This document shows, piece by piece, positions 26,016 to 35,749 of a stretch of 64,000 nt of DNA; position 1 is the first letter of the stretch; every line of letters starts with the position of its first letter. The position numbers and the translations under genes are program-made. The notes under the pieces are model-generated. The model was given only the letters and a program-made list of their open reading frames with translations, was not told the origin of the DNA and did not search any database. This DNA is from Bacteroidales bacterium (lineage in GTDB: Bacteria; Bacteroidota; Bacteroidia; Bacteroidales; UBA10428), in contig JAFGOZ010000524.1 in assembly GCA_016926235.1 (NCBI GenBank), forward strand, positions 62,001 to 126,000. The letters are read 5' to 3'.

Positions 26016-26074
26016 AAATCTTTATTTAATACTACATTTTGTAATATAATATTATCCCGGTTCTTAAATTAAAA

Positions 26075-26107
26075 TAAAAAGAGCCCTCCTAATTGAAAGG
26101 CTCTTTC
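26075..26107 (-). terminator. Intrinsic terminator, mainly for the BIG2 lipoprotein gene
   Basis: AAAGAGCC (26078-26085) pairs with GGCTCTTT (26099-26106) around a 13-nt loop. On the minus strand a T-rich run follows; on the plus strand the tail is poor in T, so its main use is for the gene ending at 26128. Confidence 0.78.
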
Positions 26108-26127
26108 ACTATCTTGAGATTTGCTCA

Positions 26128-27861
26128 TTACTTATTCAATGAATAAGGCGTGTATTTATATACACCAACCTGTCCATTTAATGAATACGTGCATTCATAA
26201 GCGATAAAGAACTGCCCGTCTGTCCCTTCAACTGTTTTAATGTTGTAATATGTATCGGGTTTAGCTGTTTTACCTTCATATATCCATACTCCACATTCAT
26301 TCAATTTCCAGATATCAATCCCATCGTCATTATTTGCAATTAGCAGGTAAAGTACATCGTTAGCTACCAATACTTCAACTTGCTGTATACTGCTTGCATC
26401 CTGAGAATAGATTGTTTCCCAGCCTGATGCTCCATCAGCAAATTTCTTTACAACAATAGGATTATCAGGAGAACTATAGGAATAATATGCTGTAAATACA
26501 TCACCTTGAGAGTTTATTGCTAATGAAGCCTCACTAATCATAGCATCCTGAAACTGAGCATCATGATTTGAAGGATTAGCATAGGTTCCTCCCAGCCAAT
26601 TCCATTGTCCAGTAATTCCATTCGCCTCATTTCCGTATAAAACACCAGTTTTGCCATCTCCACTGGAAGTTCTTAGACTTACATAGGGTGTATTGCCATC
26701 ACAGGCAATATCTATACCTCCAGCCCAAAAGTTTTCACTATCTGTTTTGTACCCATTATAACTGTTCCATGTTGACCCATTATAATAATGTACATAACCA
26801 TCACCGTAACTTACCTGTGCTATAAGAAGTGTACCATCTGCTTTAAAGGCCAGTTCACTACCACCTGACAAGGGAGTTGAACCATTTTTGATCAGGCTTG
26901 CGGAAGTTTCCCCTCCAAGACAAGCCCAACTACCACCAGAAGAATATGATACAACATTATTATCATAACGAATATCGGAATCGTCATTATAATACTCATA
27001 TGCTATATATACATCACCATCATCTTTAATTGCAATACTTGGAGCAAATGATTCATCATTGGTTATAGCAACTTGTCCGGCAAATTGTGTCCAGTTATTA
27101 CCTGATCCAAGCCTCCAAACCTCAGCTGAAGCCTTTGTATCTCCACTTAATGTTACATCATAAGCATTTAATGCAATATAAGGTATACCTGAAGCATCTG
27201 TAGTTATATCAACGCCAACCTTAGCTCCGGCTGTTTCTAAAAATCCACGTGTCATTACTTCAGATATTGTACCTACACCTCTAATCCAAATTTCACAAGT
27301 TGCGGTAAATCTCCCATCATTAGTTGTAGCTGTTATAGTTGTTTGTCCTCCTGCTAATGCTGTTACCAAACCTGAATTGCTAACCGAAGCAACTGAAGCA
27401 TCCGATGAAGTCCAAATTACTGACTGATCTGTAGCATCACCAGGTTCAATAGTTGCTATTAGTTGTAATGTACAATTAATATCCAAAGTATCAGCTGTTA
27501 CGTTAAGAGTTATACCTGTCAAATGTATTGGCTCTGGCACTACCGTAACATAACATTCAGCCTGAAATCCACCATCAACTGTTTTAACAGAAACTATTGT
27601 GGTACCTTCAGATAAGGCAGTTATTACTCCTGTTTCAGAAACAGTGGCCACCGCAGACATTGTACTTTCCCAGGTAATACTTTGATCTGTAGCATCTTCA
27701 GGCAAAACTATAGCTTTTAAATGAGCTGTATCGCCAATTTCAATCGCTAATTCCCTTTTATTTAAATTTACTCCCAAAACAGGAGTTTTATCATCTTCTT
27801 TTTCACAGGCTATTACAGCCATCATCATTATTACTAGATATATATAATTTATCCTTTTCAT
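26128..27861 (-). CDS. Lipoprotein with two BIG2 domains and a propeller-like C-terminal region
   Basis: Lipoprotein signal MKRINYIYLVIMMMAVIAC with the cysteine at residue 19. Two bacterial Ig-like group 2 domains follow (about 28-107 and 112-192), each with the pattern L-A-x-P-E/G-DATDQS-x-x-W and GxTxI. From about residue 200 to the end, repeated blocks of the form GxPYIALxxY, GDVYIAYEYY and GTLLIAQVSYGDG suggest a beta-propeller. A surface binding role is inferred; no enzyme motif is seen. It starts 26 bp after the YCF48-like gene and is most likely cotranscribed with it. Confidence 0.83.
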   Translation of the reverse strand: MKRINYIYLVIMMMAVIACEKEDDKTPVLGVNLNKRELAIEIGDTAHLKAIVLPEDATDQSITWESTMSAVATVSETGVITALSEGTTIVSVKTVDGGFQAECYVTVVPEPIHLTGITLNVTADTLDINCTLQLIATIEPGDATDQSVIWTSSDASVASVSNSGLVTALAGGQTTITATTNDGRFTATCEIWIRGVGTISEVMTRGFLETAGAKVGVDITTDASGIPYIALNAYDVTLSGDTKASAEVWRLGSGNNWTQFAGQVAITNDESFAPSIAIKDDGDVYIAYEYYNDDSDIRYDNNVVSYSSGGSWACLGGETSASLIKNGSTPLSGGSELAFKADGTLLIAQVSYGDGYVHYYNGSTWNSYNGYKTDSENFWAGGIDIACDGNTPYVSLRTSSGDGKTGVLYGNEANGITGQWNWLGGTYANPSNHDAQFQDAMISEASLAINSQGDVFTAYYSYSSPDNPIVVKKFADGASGWETIYSQDASSIQQVEVLVANDVLYLLIANNDDGIDIWKLNECGVWIYEGKTAKPDTYYNIKTVEGTDGQFFIAYECTYSLNGQVGVYKYTPYSLNK

Positions 27862-27887
27862 TTTCTTACTATTTAATTGGTTAAAAT

Positions 27888-29093
27888 TCAGTTCTTTGCG
27901 ATTATCTTTTCTGTATATACTCCACTTTTATCTGACATCTTAACAATATAAGCACCAGCCGGGATTTTAACAGTTATTAAGTCTTGCACATTCTCTGCTT
28001 TATATAAAATCTGGCCAGTCATACTGAATATTTCCAATTGAAAGCAATCAGCATTGTTAGAAGCAACTCTTATACAACCAGATGAAGAAATTGGATAAAC
28101 AGAAAACGGACTGTTCATTTTTATCCTTTGCACGGTGTTTGTTAAACCTCCAGTATTTGACGTAGCCAGGATTGTACCATTATATCCAACAACAATCCCA
28201 TTGTTTTCATCAAAAAAATGCACATCGGTAAAAGTAACATCGGTGCCCATGTTCTGAGCTGCCTTCCAACTGCCCCCCCCATTAATGGAAAGGTAAAATT
28301 GACCCTCGTTGCCAACAATCCAGCCCAGGTTTTCATTCAAGAAAAAAACTGTGTTCAGATCATTCGATGAAATGTACTTTACAGTCCAGTTTTCACCGCC
28401 GTCTTCTGTTATCCAAACCTCTCCATCACTTGCCCCAATCCAGCCCTTATTTTCATTAATAAAGAAAACTTCCTGAAAATCAACACCAGGATCAGTTGCG
28501 GCGTGCAGACCCTGCCAGGTTTGTCCGCCATCAGTGGTTTTATCAATGGTTTCATACTGTCCAACAACCCAACCCACATTTTCATTTATAAAGAAAATGC
28601 TATGATTCCAGTAAAAGCACTCAGAAGTAGTTTGATCATCCCAGATGGTATCAGAAGCACTTGTAACATTTATTACGCTCCCCCCCATTCCTGTTGCCCA
28701 TCCTTTATTTTCATCAATAAAATACACTGAATATAAACGGTAAGGTGAAAGATCTCCAGCCCAGTGTTGTTCAGCCCAGGTATTTCCACCATCAAACGTT
28801 TTGTAAATAATACCACTTGTACCTACCACATATGCAGTAGTTGTGTTCACCATAGATACATCAAACAGATCCCCAATCATCGTAACCGGAATACTTTTAT
28901 CCGCCCATGTTGATCCTCCATCAGTTGTCATTAATACCAGACCATCTTCACCCACTATTGCACCATGTGTGCTATTAAAGAAATTCATGGCAAAAAGATT
29001 TGAAGTAGTCCCCGAATTCACACTTGTCCATTGTGCCTTTAAAAGCATTGGCACACAGACTAATACAGTCGTAAGTATAATTCTTGTCTTCAT
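27888..29093 (-). CDS. YCF48-like propeller protein with a T9SS sorting domain
   Basis: Exported protein: signal peptide (residues 1-20), then about six blades of the YCF48/photosystem-assembly-like propeller, each with a TTDGGSTW or TFDGGNTW motif and a following GW(V/A/I)xG segment (for example NVGWVVGQYE, NKGWIGASDG, NLGWIVGNEG). The last 75 residues form a type-A T9SS sorting domain (FSVYPISSSG ... LEIFSMTGQILYKA ... PAGAYIVKMSD). Such proteins are common, poorly characterised T9SS cargo. It heads a two-gene unit with the BIG2 lipoprotein, downstream of a two-component system in the same direction. Confidence 0.87.
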   Translation of the reverse strand: MKTRIILTTVLVCVPMLLKAQWTSVNSGTTSNLFAMNFFNSTHGAIVGEDGLVLMTTDGGSTWADKSIPVTMIGDLFDVSMVNTTTAYVVGTSGIIYKTFDGGNTWAEQHWAGDLSPYRLYSVYFIDENKGWATGMGGSVINVTSASDTIWDDQTTSECFYWNHSIFFINENVGWVVGQYETIDKTTDGGQTWQGLHAATDPGVDFQEVFFINENKGWIGASDGEVWITEDGGENWTVKYISSNDLNTVFFLNENLGWIVGNEGQFYLSINGGGSWKAAQNMGTDVTFTDVHFFDENNGIVVGYNGTILATSNTGGLTNTVQRIKMNSPFSVYPISSSGCIRVASNNADCFQLEIFSMTGQILYKAENVQDLITVKIPAGAYIVKMSDKSGVYTEKIIAKN

Positions 29094-29289
29094 AATAAAA
29101 TATTTAGGTTTAACAAACTGAAAACGAAGATATACTTGCTATCTGTAAAATTTTGGGAAGATTTGAATTTAACGAATGCCGTTTTGAATTTGAATGGATT
29201 GAAACAGAATTTGTTTTTCGTATGGATAAATTCTATGTCTCAAAGCTTTTAATCAATATGCTGTTTTGGCACAACCAACATAAAGTTAC

Positions 29290-30039
29290 TTATAAAGAAT
29301 CGAGATATTCTAACAACAAAGGTTTCTTTTGCAACGATACCGGTATATTTGACTGATCAGTCATTACAATAAACCCACCCTGCTGCTTATCATAATAGGA
29401 GACATAACTAAGATTTATTAAATGTGATTGATGCACACGCATAAAACCCTTCCCTTCAAACATTTCCTCATAATTCTTCAATCCTTTAGAAACTAAAATG
29501 CTTTTATTATTTATTAAGTAAAAGGTAGTGTAGGTATTATCTGCTTCGCATCGTATAATATCCTTAATATCTATCACATGAATTTTATCCGATGTTTTCA
29601 AAACAAGTTTTTTCACGCCGGGTATAGAATTATTGATGTTGTCAAAAAATGCCTGAAACTTCATATCATAACCATCCGTTATTTTTTCCTTTATTGCATT
29701 ATTTACAGAATTAATGATTTCTGCAGGATTGACCGGTTTTAAAATATAATCAAATGCACTAAATTTTATCGCTTGAATTGCATACTCCTCATACGCGGTA
29801 ACAAATATCACTTTATATTTCCGGTAGTCAATCTTTTTTAAAATATCGAAACCATTACCATCAGGAAGATTTATGTCCAAAAATATCAAATCCGGTTCAT
29901 TCATTGATATCATCCCTATGGCTTCCACACAATTTTCCGCTTTACCAACTACCTGTATTTGCCTGAATTGCAATGCCAAAATCTTTTCGATGGCTTGCCG
30001 GGCGTGCACCTCATCATCTACAATTATTGCTTTTATCAT
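29290..30039 (-). CDS. LytTR-family response regulator
   Basis: DNA-binding response regulator. Receiver domain residues 1-115: acidic pocket Asp8-Asp9, phosphoacceptor Asp55 in LIFLDINLPDG, Thr81 and Lys101 (ILKPV). A LytTR DNA-binding domain (about 145-245) follows, with SDKIHVIDIKDIIRCEA and FMRVHQSHLINLSYV, both typical of the family. It starts 7 bp after the sensor kinase stop, so the pair is one operon. LytTR regulators bind promoter direct repeats; targets are unknown, with the T9SS cargo genes just downstream as candidates. Confidence 0.94.
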   Translation of the reverse strand: MIKAIIVDDEVHARQAIEKILALQFRQIQVVGKAENCVEAIGMISMNEPDLIFLDINLPDGNGFDILKKIDYRKYKVIFVTAYEEYAIQAIKFSAFDYILKPVNPAEIINSVNNAIKEKITDGYDMKFQAFFDNINNSIPGVKKLVLKTSDKIHVIDIKDIIRCEADNTYTTFYLINNKSILVSKGLKNYEEMFEGKGFMRVHQSHLINLSYVSYYDKQQGGFIVMTDQSNIPVSLQKKPLLLEYLDSL

Positions 30040-30046
30040 TTCTTTT

Positions 30047-32065
30047 TTATTTTATTGGAAGTGTAAATTGCACCATAAATCCTTCCTGTTTCTCATTAAA
30101 ATTGGAGTTAATATCCAGTAATATCTTCATCTTTTGCAACTTCTCAACATTGTGGATTCGTTCTTTAGTAATTTGTGTAGCTAACGAAACATGGTTGTTT
30201 TTGGATTGCTTTTCCTCCATTTTATTTCCCGGACCATTATCCTCAACAATAACCATCATACAATCATTACTCATGTTATATTTTAAGTTAATCATGCCGG
30301 CATGCTTCTCCATGCTTCGCATACCATGCTCCACAGCATTTTCAATAAATGGCTGGATTAACATAGGTGGAATTTTTACCACTTCCTGGTTCAGTTCAGG
30401 ACTAACTTCAATAGTAAAATCAAAATCCTTATTGAACCGTAGCTGTTGAAGTTTTAAATAATAATTATTTAGATCTATATCCTCTTTTAGCGTAACCAGT
30501 TCTTTTCGTGATCCTTCAAGCACAAGCCTCATCAAACCAGAAAACTCTGCAATATAAGATACCGATTCGATGGTATCATTTTGTAAAATAAAATTCTGTA
30601 TAGCTGATAATGAATTATAAATAAAGTGAGGGTTCATTTGAGAACGCAGCAGTTTTTGCTTATTATTTTCCGCAAGAAGTTGATAACGTAACTTGTTTTG
30701 TTTAATAAACAGGATGGCAATCATAATTATCAATAAAACTAACACCGAAATAGCTATTATTACATATTTCTGAAAATTCAGTTTTTGCTGTTGTATTTTA
30801 TTTTCCTTATCAAGAATAATTATTTGATTTTCCTTTTTTTCAACATGGTATTCTGTTTCAATTTTCTGAATCTGCTTTTCATTTTCTGTGTTTATCAGAG
30901 AATCTTTCAGTACCATATAATTTTCATGTGCATTAAGGGCTTTACCTGTTTTTCCTGTTGATTTATACAATTGATAATATAATCGTGCAATCTCAACCTG
31001 CTCCTCCAACAAACCATTATTCTGAGCTAATGGCTCTACACTGTTAAGTAACTTCAATGCAGGACCAAAGTCATTCTTTATTATGCTGATTTCAGCCAAC
31101 GCGCTCTTTGTCTGTACTACACCTATTTCAAAGTGAATCTCATAGTAATCTTCTAATGCTATGTTATATAAAGAAGATGCCTCATCAAGATTACCCATTA
31201 TCTTCATAATCCCTGCTTTGTAACTATTCAAAGTTGCCATACCTCTTTTGTAACCACACCTATTGCTTATCATCATGGCTGTATCAATGTAGGCAAGCGA
31301 TTTTGGATATTCCTTATTCAACTTATAGATTAAGGCTATTTCACTATAGATATATGCCAATATTTGATCACTTGTAATCCCATTCCTTAACCCTATTGCC
31401 TGCTGATAATAATCCATAGCTTTATCATACTCCTTTCTTATCCTGCATACCTCCCCTACTGTTGTAAGACTATTCACAATCTCTGTTGTATCACCAAGTT
31501 TTTCACGGATCCTCAGTGAACGTATATAATTATCCATAGCCAGCTTATACTCTCCCTTAAAATAATGCACCAGACCAATATTAAAATACCCTGTTCCTAT
31601 ACCAACACTATCATTCAACTGTTTTTTAAAATTTAAGGATCGTTTAAACATAGACAAAGACTTATCCAAATCATTCGTAAGACCGTAACACATACCCTTT
31701 AGATTAAGTACATTCGATAATTCCTCCTTTTTGTCTAACTTCTCATAAAGTATCAATGATCGATCCAAATATATTAATGCCTGCCCATAATTTGTTGAAT
31801 CAACATAAACCTGCCCCGTCTTTCTCAGCAAATCAGCCTTTAATCCATCATCATCGCAATACTTTATCCCTCTATCATAATAAGTAAGGGCAACATGATA
31901 TATGCGTTCTCTATGATATTCATTGCCTATTTTAAAGGCAAGTTGACTTATTTTACTTCTATTTCTAATTTTTAGCGCTTTATTAAATTCAACTATTAAA
32001 CTATCGTTTATGGCTTTAACATTTATTGAAGTAACAAACAATAATAAAAAACAAAAAAATCTCAT
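30047..32065 (-). CDS. TPR-containing LytS-type sensor histidine kinase
   Basis: Membrane sensor kinase partnering the LytTR regulator. Order: signal or anchor (MRFFCFLLLFVTSINVKA), a periplasmic array of tetratricopeptide repeats (about 30-370, e.g. YYDRGIKYC, ALIYLDRSL, AMDYYQQAI), a coiled-coil piece, one membrane helix (YVIIAISVLVLLIIMIAILF), then the His_kinase domain with the phosphorylated His in QMNPHFIYNSL and an ATPase domain (PPMLIQPFIENAVEHG, VEDNGPGNK). A TTG at 32092 would add nine residues, but the ATG at 32065 begins a clean signal sequence and follows AAAGGG, so I choose it. Confidence 0.92.
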   Translation of the reverse strand: MRFFCFLLLFVTSINVKAINDSLIVEFNKALKIRNRSKISQLAFKIGNEYHRERIYHVALTYYDRGIKYCDDDGLKADLLRKTGQVYVDSTNYGQALIYLDRSLILYEKLDKKEELSNVLNLKGMCYGLTNDLDKSLSMFKRSLNFKKQLNDSVGIGTGYFNIGLVHYFKGEYKLAMDNYIRSLRIREKLGDTTEIVNSLTTVGEVCRIRKEYDKAMDYYQQAIGLRNGITSDQILAYIYSEIALIYKLNKEYPKSLAYIDTAMMISNRCGYKRGMATLNSYKAGIMKIMGNLDEASSLYNIALEDYYEIHFEIGVVQTKSALAEISIIKNDFGPALKLLNSVEPLAQNNGLLEEQVEIARLYYQLYKSTGKTGKALNAHENYMVLKDSLINTENEKQIQKIETEYHVEKKENQIIILDKENKIQQQKLNFQKYVIIAISVLVLLIIMIAILFIKQNKLRYQLLAENNKQKLLRSQMNPHFIYNSLSAIQNFILQNDTIESVSYIAEFSGLMRLVLEGSRKELVTLKEDIDLNNYYLKLQQLRFNKDFDFTIEVSPELNQEVVKIPPMLIQPFIENAVEHGMRSMEKHAGMINLKYNMSNDCMMVIVEDNGPGNKMEEKQSKNNHVSLATQITKERIHNVEKLQKMKILLDINSNFNEKQEGFMVQFTLPIK

Positions 32066-32255
32066 TCTACACCCTTTTACTCTCACTTTCAATTTCTGAT
32101 TTTAAAGTAACAAAAAAAAATTATAAATGAGAAAAATTAATCAAATATCCAAATAACACTCCTCTTCAAATCATTGATTTAATAATAAAAATCTGTAAAT
32201 TGCATGTACTTAAAAGGGTTTTAAAAAATAAATGAACTGATAATATTTCACAACT

Positions 32256-33872
32256 ATGAAAGAAAAAATTAATAACATCTTCCCTTCATCAGAATCAATT
32301 CCTGAAAACTACAAGGTACAATTCCCGATAAACCAAACCCGGTACCTTATTGATGGTGAACTAACGGAATGGAAGGGTGATGTGGAGAAGGTATACTCTC
32401 CGGTATATGTTAATAAAAGTAATGTGTTTGATAATTATATAGGTTCCTACCCATTAATGGATGGGGAAACCTCTATGAAAGCCCTTGAAGCAGCCATGAA
32501 GGCATACAATAACGGGCAGGGAGAATGGCCTTCTATGACAATTGAGCAACGAATTGGCTGTATGAAAAAATTTGTTGCCTTAATGAAGGAACAGAGGGAC
32601 CTGATTATAAAATTACTCATGTGGGAGATAGGTAAAAAGTTGAAAGATTCAGAAAAAGAATTTGACCGTACCATTGATTACATTATGGATACTATAGAGG
32701 CGCTTAAAGATCTTGACAGGACTGCATCACGACTAACCATTCAGCAGGGTATTATTGCTCAAATTCGTCGCGCACCTCTAGGAGTTGTATTATGTATGGG
32801 GCCTTTCAACTACCCGTTGAATGAAACCTTTACTACACTTATTCCAGCCCTCCTCATGGGTAATACGATCATTTTTAAGCCCCCAAAACTTGGAGTCCTT
32901 CTACATACTCCTTTGTTAAAAGCCTATAAGGAAGCTTTCCCGAAAGGTGCAGTAAATGTCGTGTTTGGTGAGGGACAAAAGGTAATTTCCCCTCTTATGG
33001 AATCAGGTAAAATTGATGTTCTTGCCTTTATTGGATCCTGCCGGGTAGCCGATATTTTAAAAAAACAACACCCCCAACCACACAAATTCAAGGCAGTTTT
33101 AGGGCTTGAAGCTAAAAACCCGGCCATTATACTTGATGATGCTGATTTGGACATAGCTGTGCAGGAATGTATTACCGGGGCATTATCCTATAATGGTCAA
33201 CGATGTACAGCCTTAAAACTGATATTCGTGCATGAAAGCATAAAAGATGTATTCACAGAAAGATTCGTTGCTGAAGTAGAAAAATTAAACATTGGCATGC
33301 CCTGGGATGAGAATGTAAATATTACTCCTCTTCCCGAACCAAACAAGTCAGAAATACTCACCGAATATATAAATGATGCGGTAAGCAAAGGTGCTAAGGT
33401 ATGTAATCCATCAGGTGGTTTATTTAACAAATCCTTCTTCTTCCCGGCTGTACTAAAGGATGTAAATGATTCCATGCGTATCTTTCATGAAGAACAATTT
33501 GGACCTATAACACCAATCGCAGGATTCAAAGACATCCAGGAGCCACTGAATTACATAATAAAATCAAATTACGGCCAACAGGCAAGTATCTTTGGCAAAG
33601 ATACCACAAAGATTGCTGCTTTAATTGACACCCTTGTAAACCAGGTTTGCCGGGTTAACATTAACTCTCAGTGTCAACGTGGACCTGATGTATTTCCTTT
33701 TACAGGACGCAAAGACTCTGCTGAAAACACCCTTTCTGTTAGTGATGCCCTGAGGGTATTTACCATTCGCACTTTGGTTGCTCTTAAAGAAAACGATCTG
33801 AATAAGCAAATAACGACTGAAATTTTAAGGGAACAGAAATCAAATTTCCTTTCAACCGATTATATACTATAA
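32256..33872 (+). CDS. gapN: NADP-dependent non-phosphorylating glyceraldehyde-3-phosphate dehydrogenase
   Basis: Aldehyde dehydrogenase superfamily member that best fits GapN, which oxidises glyceraldehyde 3-phosphate straight to 3-phosphoglycerate with NADP+, bypassing ATP formation and giving NADPH. Visible features: RRAPLGVVLCMGPFNYPLNE (substrate and cofactor channel), FKPPKLG with the cofactor-binding Lys, the general-base Glu in LGLEAKNP, and the catalytic Cys in NGQRCTALK. At 538 residues it is longer than bacterial GapN (about 475) owing to N- and C-terminal extensions, like some plant-like forms. Another phosphorylated-aldehyde dehydrogenase cannot be excluded. It is divergent from the sensor kinase, and a small lipoprotein gene starts 3 bp after it. 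Confidence 0.85.
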   Translation: MKEKINNIFPSSESIPENYKVQFPINQTRYLIDGELTEWKGDVEKVYSPVYVNKSNVFDNYIGSYPLMDGETSMKALEAAMKAYNNGQGEWPSMTIEQRIGCMKKFVALMKEQRDLIIKLLMWEIGKKLKDSEKEFDRTIDYIMDTIEALKDLDRTASRLTIQQGIIAQIRRAPLGVVLCMGPFNYPLNETFTTLIPALLMGNTIIFKPPKLGVLLHTPLLKAYKEAFPKGAVNVVFGEGQKVISPLMESGKIDVLAFIGSCRVADILKKQHPQPHKFKAVLGLEAKNPAIILDDADLDIAVQECITGALSYNGQRCTALKLIFVHESIKDVFTERFVAEVEKLNIGMPWDENVNITPLPEPNKSEILTEYINDAVSKGAKVCNPSGGLFNKSFFFPAVLKDVNDSMRIFHEEQFGPITPIAGFKDIQEPLNYIIKSNYGQQASIFGKDTTKIAALIDTLVNQVCRVNINSQCQRGPDVFPFTGRKDSAENTLSVSDALRVFTIRTLVALKENDLNKQITTEILREQKSNFLSTDYIL

Positions 33873-33875
33873 TTA

Positions 33876-34391
33876 ATGGATAATTTAAATATGAATATAA
33901 TACATATAAAAAGTACATTCAATTATCGAAAAATACATACTATTATAGTATCATGTATACTATTTTTTTATGCTGTCATGTTTTCATCCTGTTCAATGTG
34001 CCATAAAATGATGGAAAACTCTTCATGGCAACTGGTTTACGAAAACAATAACGAGGGGGAAGTAATAAACGGCAGCGTGGCTGACTTAATTGAGGCCATA
34101 AAAAAAGGAAAAGAATTAAGGGTTGTTACATATAATGATGAAAAGCAAACCGGTTATGCTACAATTGCAGAAAATATCTGGATAAAAAACGGAATTGTAT
34201 ATATGCAGAATACAACACAGATTAGCGTTCAATATAATGGCGATGATTTGAATTTTCAGGACAATGCCTTTCATTGGTATATTATAATCAATACTAACGG
34301 CATTAGAAACATGTCCAGGTGGTATGTTGGGGAACACACTCCCAGAGGTAATGATTCTGACAGGGTAGCTGCCAAATGGTTCGTAAAATAA
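33876..34391 (+). CDS. Small lipoprotein, function unknown
   Basis: 171 residues. An unusually long polar N-terminus precedes a hydrophobic helix and lipobox (FYAVMFSSC), so a start at the second Met (33891) is possible; both keep the lipobox. The mature part looks mixed alpha/beta: GSVADLIEAIKKGKELRVV is a helix-strand block, and the Trp-rich end (FHWYIIINTNG, SRWYVGEHTP) is notable. No family recognised. It begins 3 bp after gapN, so it is probably translated from the gapN transcript. Confidence 0.72.
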   Translation: MDNLNMNIIHIKSTFNYRKIHTIIVSCILFFYAVMFSSCSMCHKMMENSSWQLVYENNNEGEVINGSVADLIEAIKKGKELRVVTYNDEKQTGYATIAENIWIKNGIVYMQNTTQISVQYNGDDLNFQDNAFHWYIIINTNGIRNMSRWYVGEHTPRGNDSDRVAAKWFVK

Positions 34392-34402
34392 ACGAAAAAA
34401 AA

Positions 34403-34864
34403 ATGATTGTAAATAATAAACTTGACAAAGCTTTCGGCCCTGTTGGTACCAGCGCCGGGTTATTTTTAGGTATTGCTGGCATAGTATTTACAATTCTTTA
34501 TGCCTGGTCTGCTTTAAGCCTTTTTGTAATTGGCGCTTTTGTCGGATTGACCAATACAAGTGCTAAAATTGATATTGATAATAAACGGGTTAAGCTGTCA
34601 AACAATATATTTGGTTGTATCAGCCTGGGAAAATGGGTTGAAGTAAATACAAAAATGAAATTAGGCATCCTGGATTCGAGCATGATTTGGCGGGCTTACA
34701 GTAGGAGCAACCGTAAACTGGACATCTCTCAAAAGGATATCCGTATTATTTTATATTCTTCAACCATGCAACAAATCATGCCACTCATGAAAACAAATAC
34801 GAAAGAAAGCGCTAAGGAAAATTTGGAAAAACTATGCACTCAGTTGGAAATTCAGAAGGTTTAG
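34403..34864 (+). CDS. Small membrane protein, possible PH-like domain
   Basis: About 154 residues from the ATG at 34403; an upstream ATG at 34376 would overlap the previous gene by 16 bp and add a basic stretch. Two close hydrophobic helices (SAGLFLGIAGIVFTILYAW and LSLFVIGAFVGL) are followed by IDIDNKRVKLSNNIFG and GKWVEVNTKMKLGIL, which resemble the strands of bacterial PH-like (bPH) domains. Function unknown. It continues the close-packed gapN group. Confidence 0.65.
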   Translation: MIVNNKLDKAFGPVGTSAGLFLGIAGIVFTILYAWSALSLFVIGAFVGLTNTSAKIDIDNKRVKLSNNIFGCISLGKWVEVNTKMKLGILDSSMIWRAYSRSNRKLDISQKDIRIILYSSTMQQIMPLMKTNTKESAKENLEKLCTQLEIQKV

Positions 34865-34951
34865 TTCGACACTTAAATTTTTAAAGAAAAAAACCATCAT
34901 AAAGCAACCAAAATACATGATTTCTCATCCTGATAATAAAACAACATCCTG

Positions 34952-35590
34952 ATGAAAAGACAAAATAAAGTAATAAGGAAGGTGCTCATTGTTGTTGCCA
35001 TTTCCATTATTGCACAAATCAGCATCTCCATTTTCCAATCATGCTGCAATCCCGATGATGTGACAATTACATTACAATCCATTCAAAATAATTTACATAA
35101 GATTGCCGGAATTATCACAGAGGGTGAAAACAATATAATTGAATACCAGCTTGAAACGTATACCCCCGATGACAGGGGGATACGATATGACAGTCTGGGA
35201 ATAGAAGTTGCCAATACAGTAATTATTTCCGGTCTGAAAGAACAATGGTATAATACGATTGGATTTACTGGTTTGTATGCCTGCGAACCCGCATATAACT
35301 TTGACCGCATATACGATATTGAAATAACTTCATCTGAAGATTATAATACTTCTTTTCCTAAAGGTTCTGATCTTTCAAGAATAATGTCTGTTAGCTGGAT
35401 GTTTTCATTACAAAAAAACAGCATTGATTTCTTCTTAATTGGACAAGAATTAACTGATAATGATAGCTTTTTCTTTACCTTTAACTTCCCTCCTGATGAA
35501 AATAAAATTCACAACATTACCATAAATTACACACTCTATGATAACAGGGTATATACAACTACTATATCGAATTTATTTATAAAAAAATAG
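34952..35590 (+). CDS. Exported protein, probably a lipoprotein, function unknown
   Basis: 212 residues. A basic start (MKRQNKVIRKVL) and one hydrophobic helix lead to FQSCCNPDD, where a cysteine could be lipidated although the lipobox is weak. The mature part is rich in Asn, Thr, Asp and Tyr (e.g. NIIEYQLETYTPDD, NFPPDENKIHNIT) and looks like a beta sandwich. No family recognised. Spacing of 87 bp from the previous gene is compatible with a shared or separate promoter. Confidence 0.7.
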   Translation: MKRQNKVIRKVLIVVAISIIAQISISIFQSCCNPDDVTITLQSIQNNLHKIAGIITEGENNIIEYQLETYTPDDRGIRYDSLGIEVANTVIISGLKEQWYNTIGFTGLYACEPAYNFDRIYDIEITSSEDYNTSFPKGSDLSRIMSVSWMFSLQKNSIDFFLIGQELTDNDSFFFTFNFPPDENKIHNITINYTLYDNRVYTTTISNLFIKK

Positions 35591-35749
35591 CAAAAAATAT
35601 CTCACCAATAAAACACTAATTTCAAAGCAGATTTACACGAATTATTGTTAACAAAAAATACTTACTACGAAAGTCTGCAAGAAAAATTATGATTTTTTAT
35701 GTCCTCAAAAAGTTCTAATTTCGTTAAGTATAACCTAATCCTTAAATTC

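Noticed and set aside
29153..29356. 67-codon plus-strand open frame
   Set aside because: Overlaps the end of the LytTR regulator, no signal or family features.
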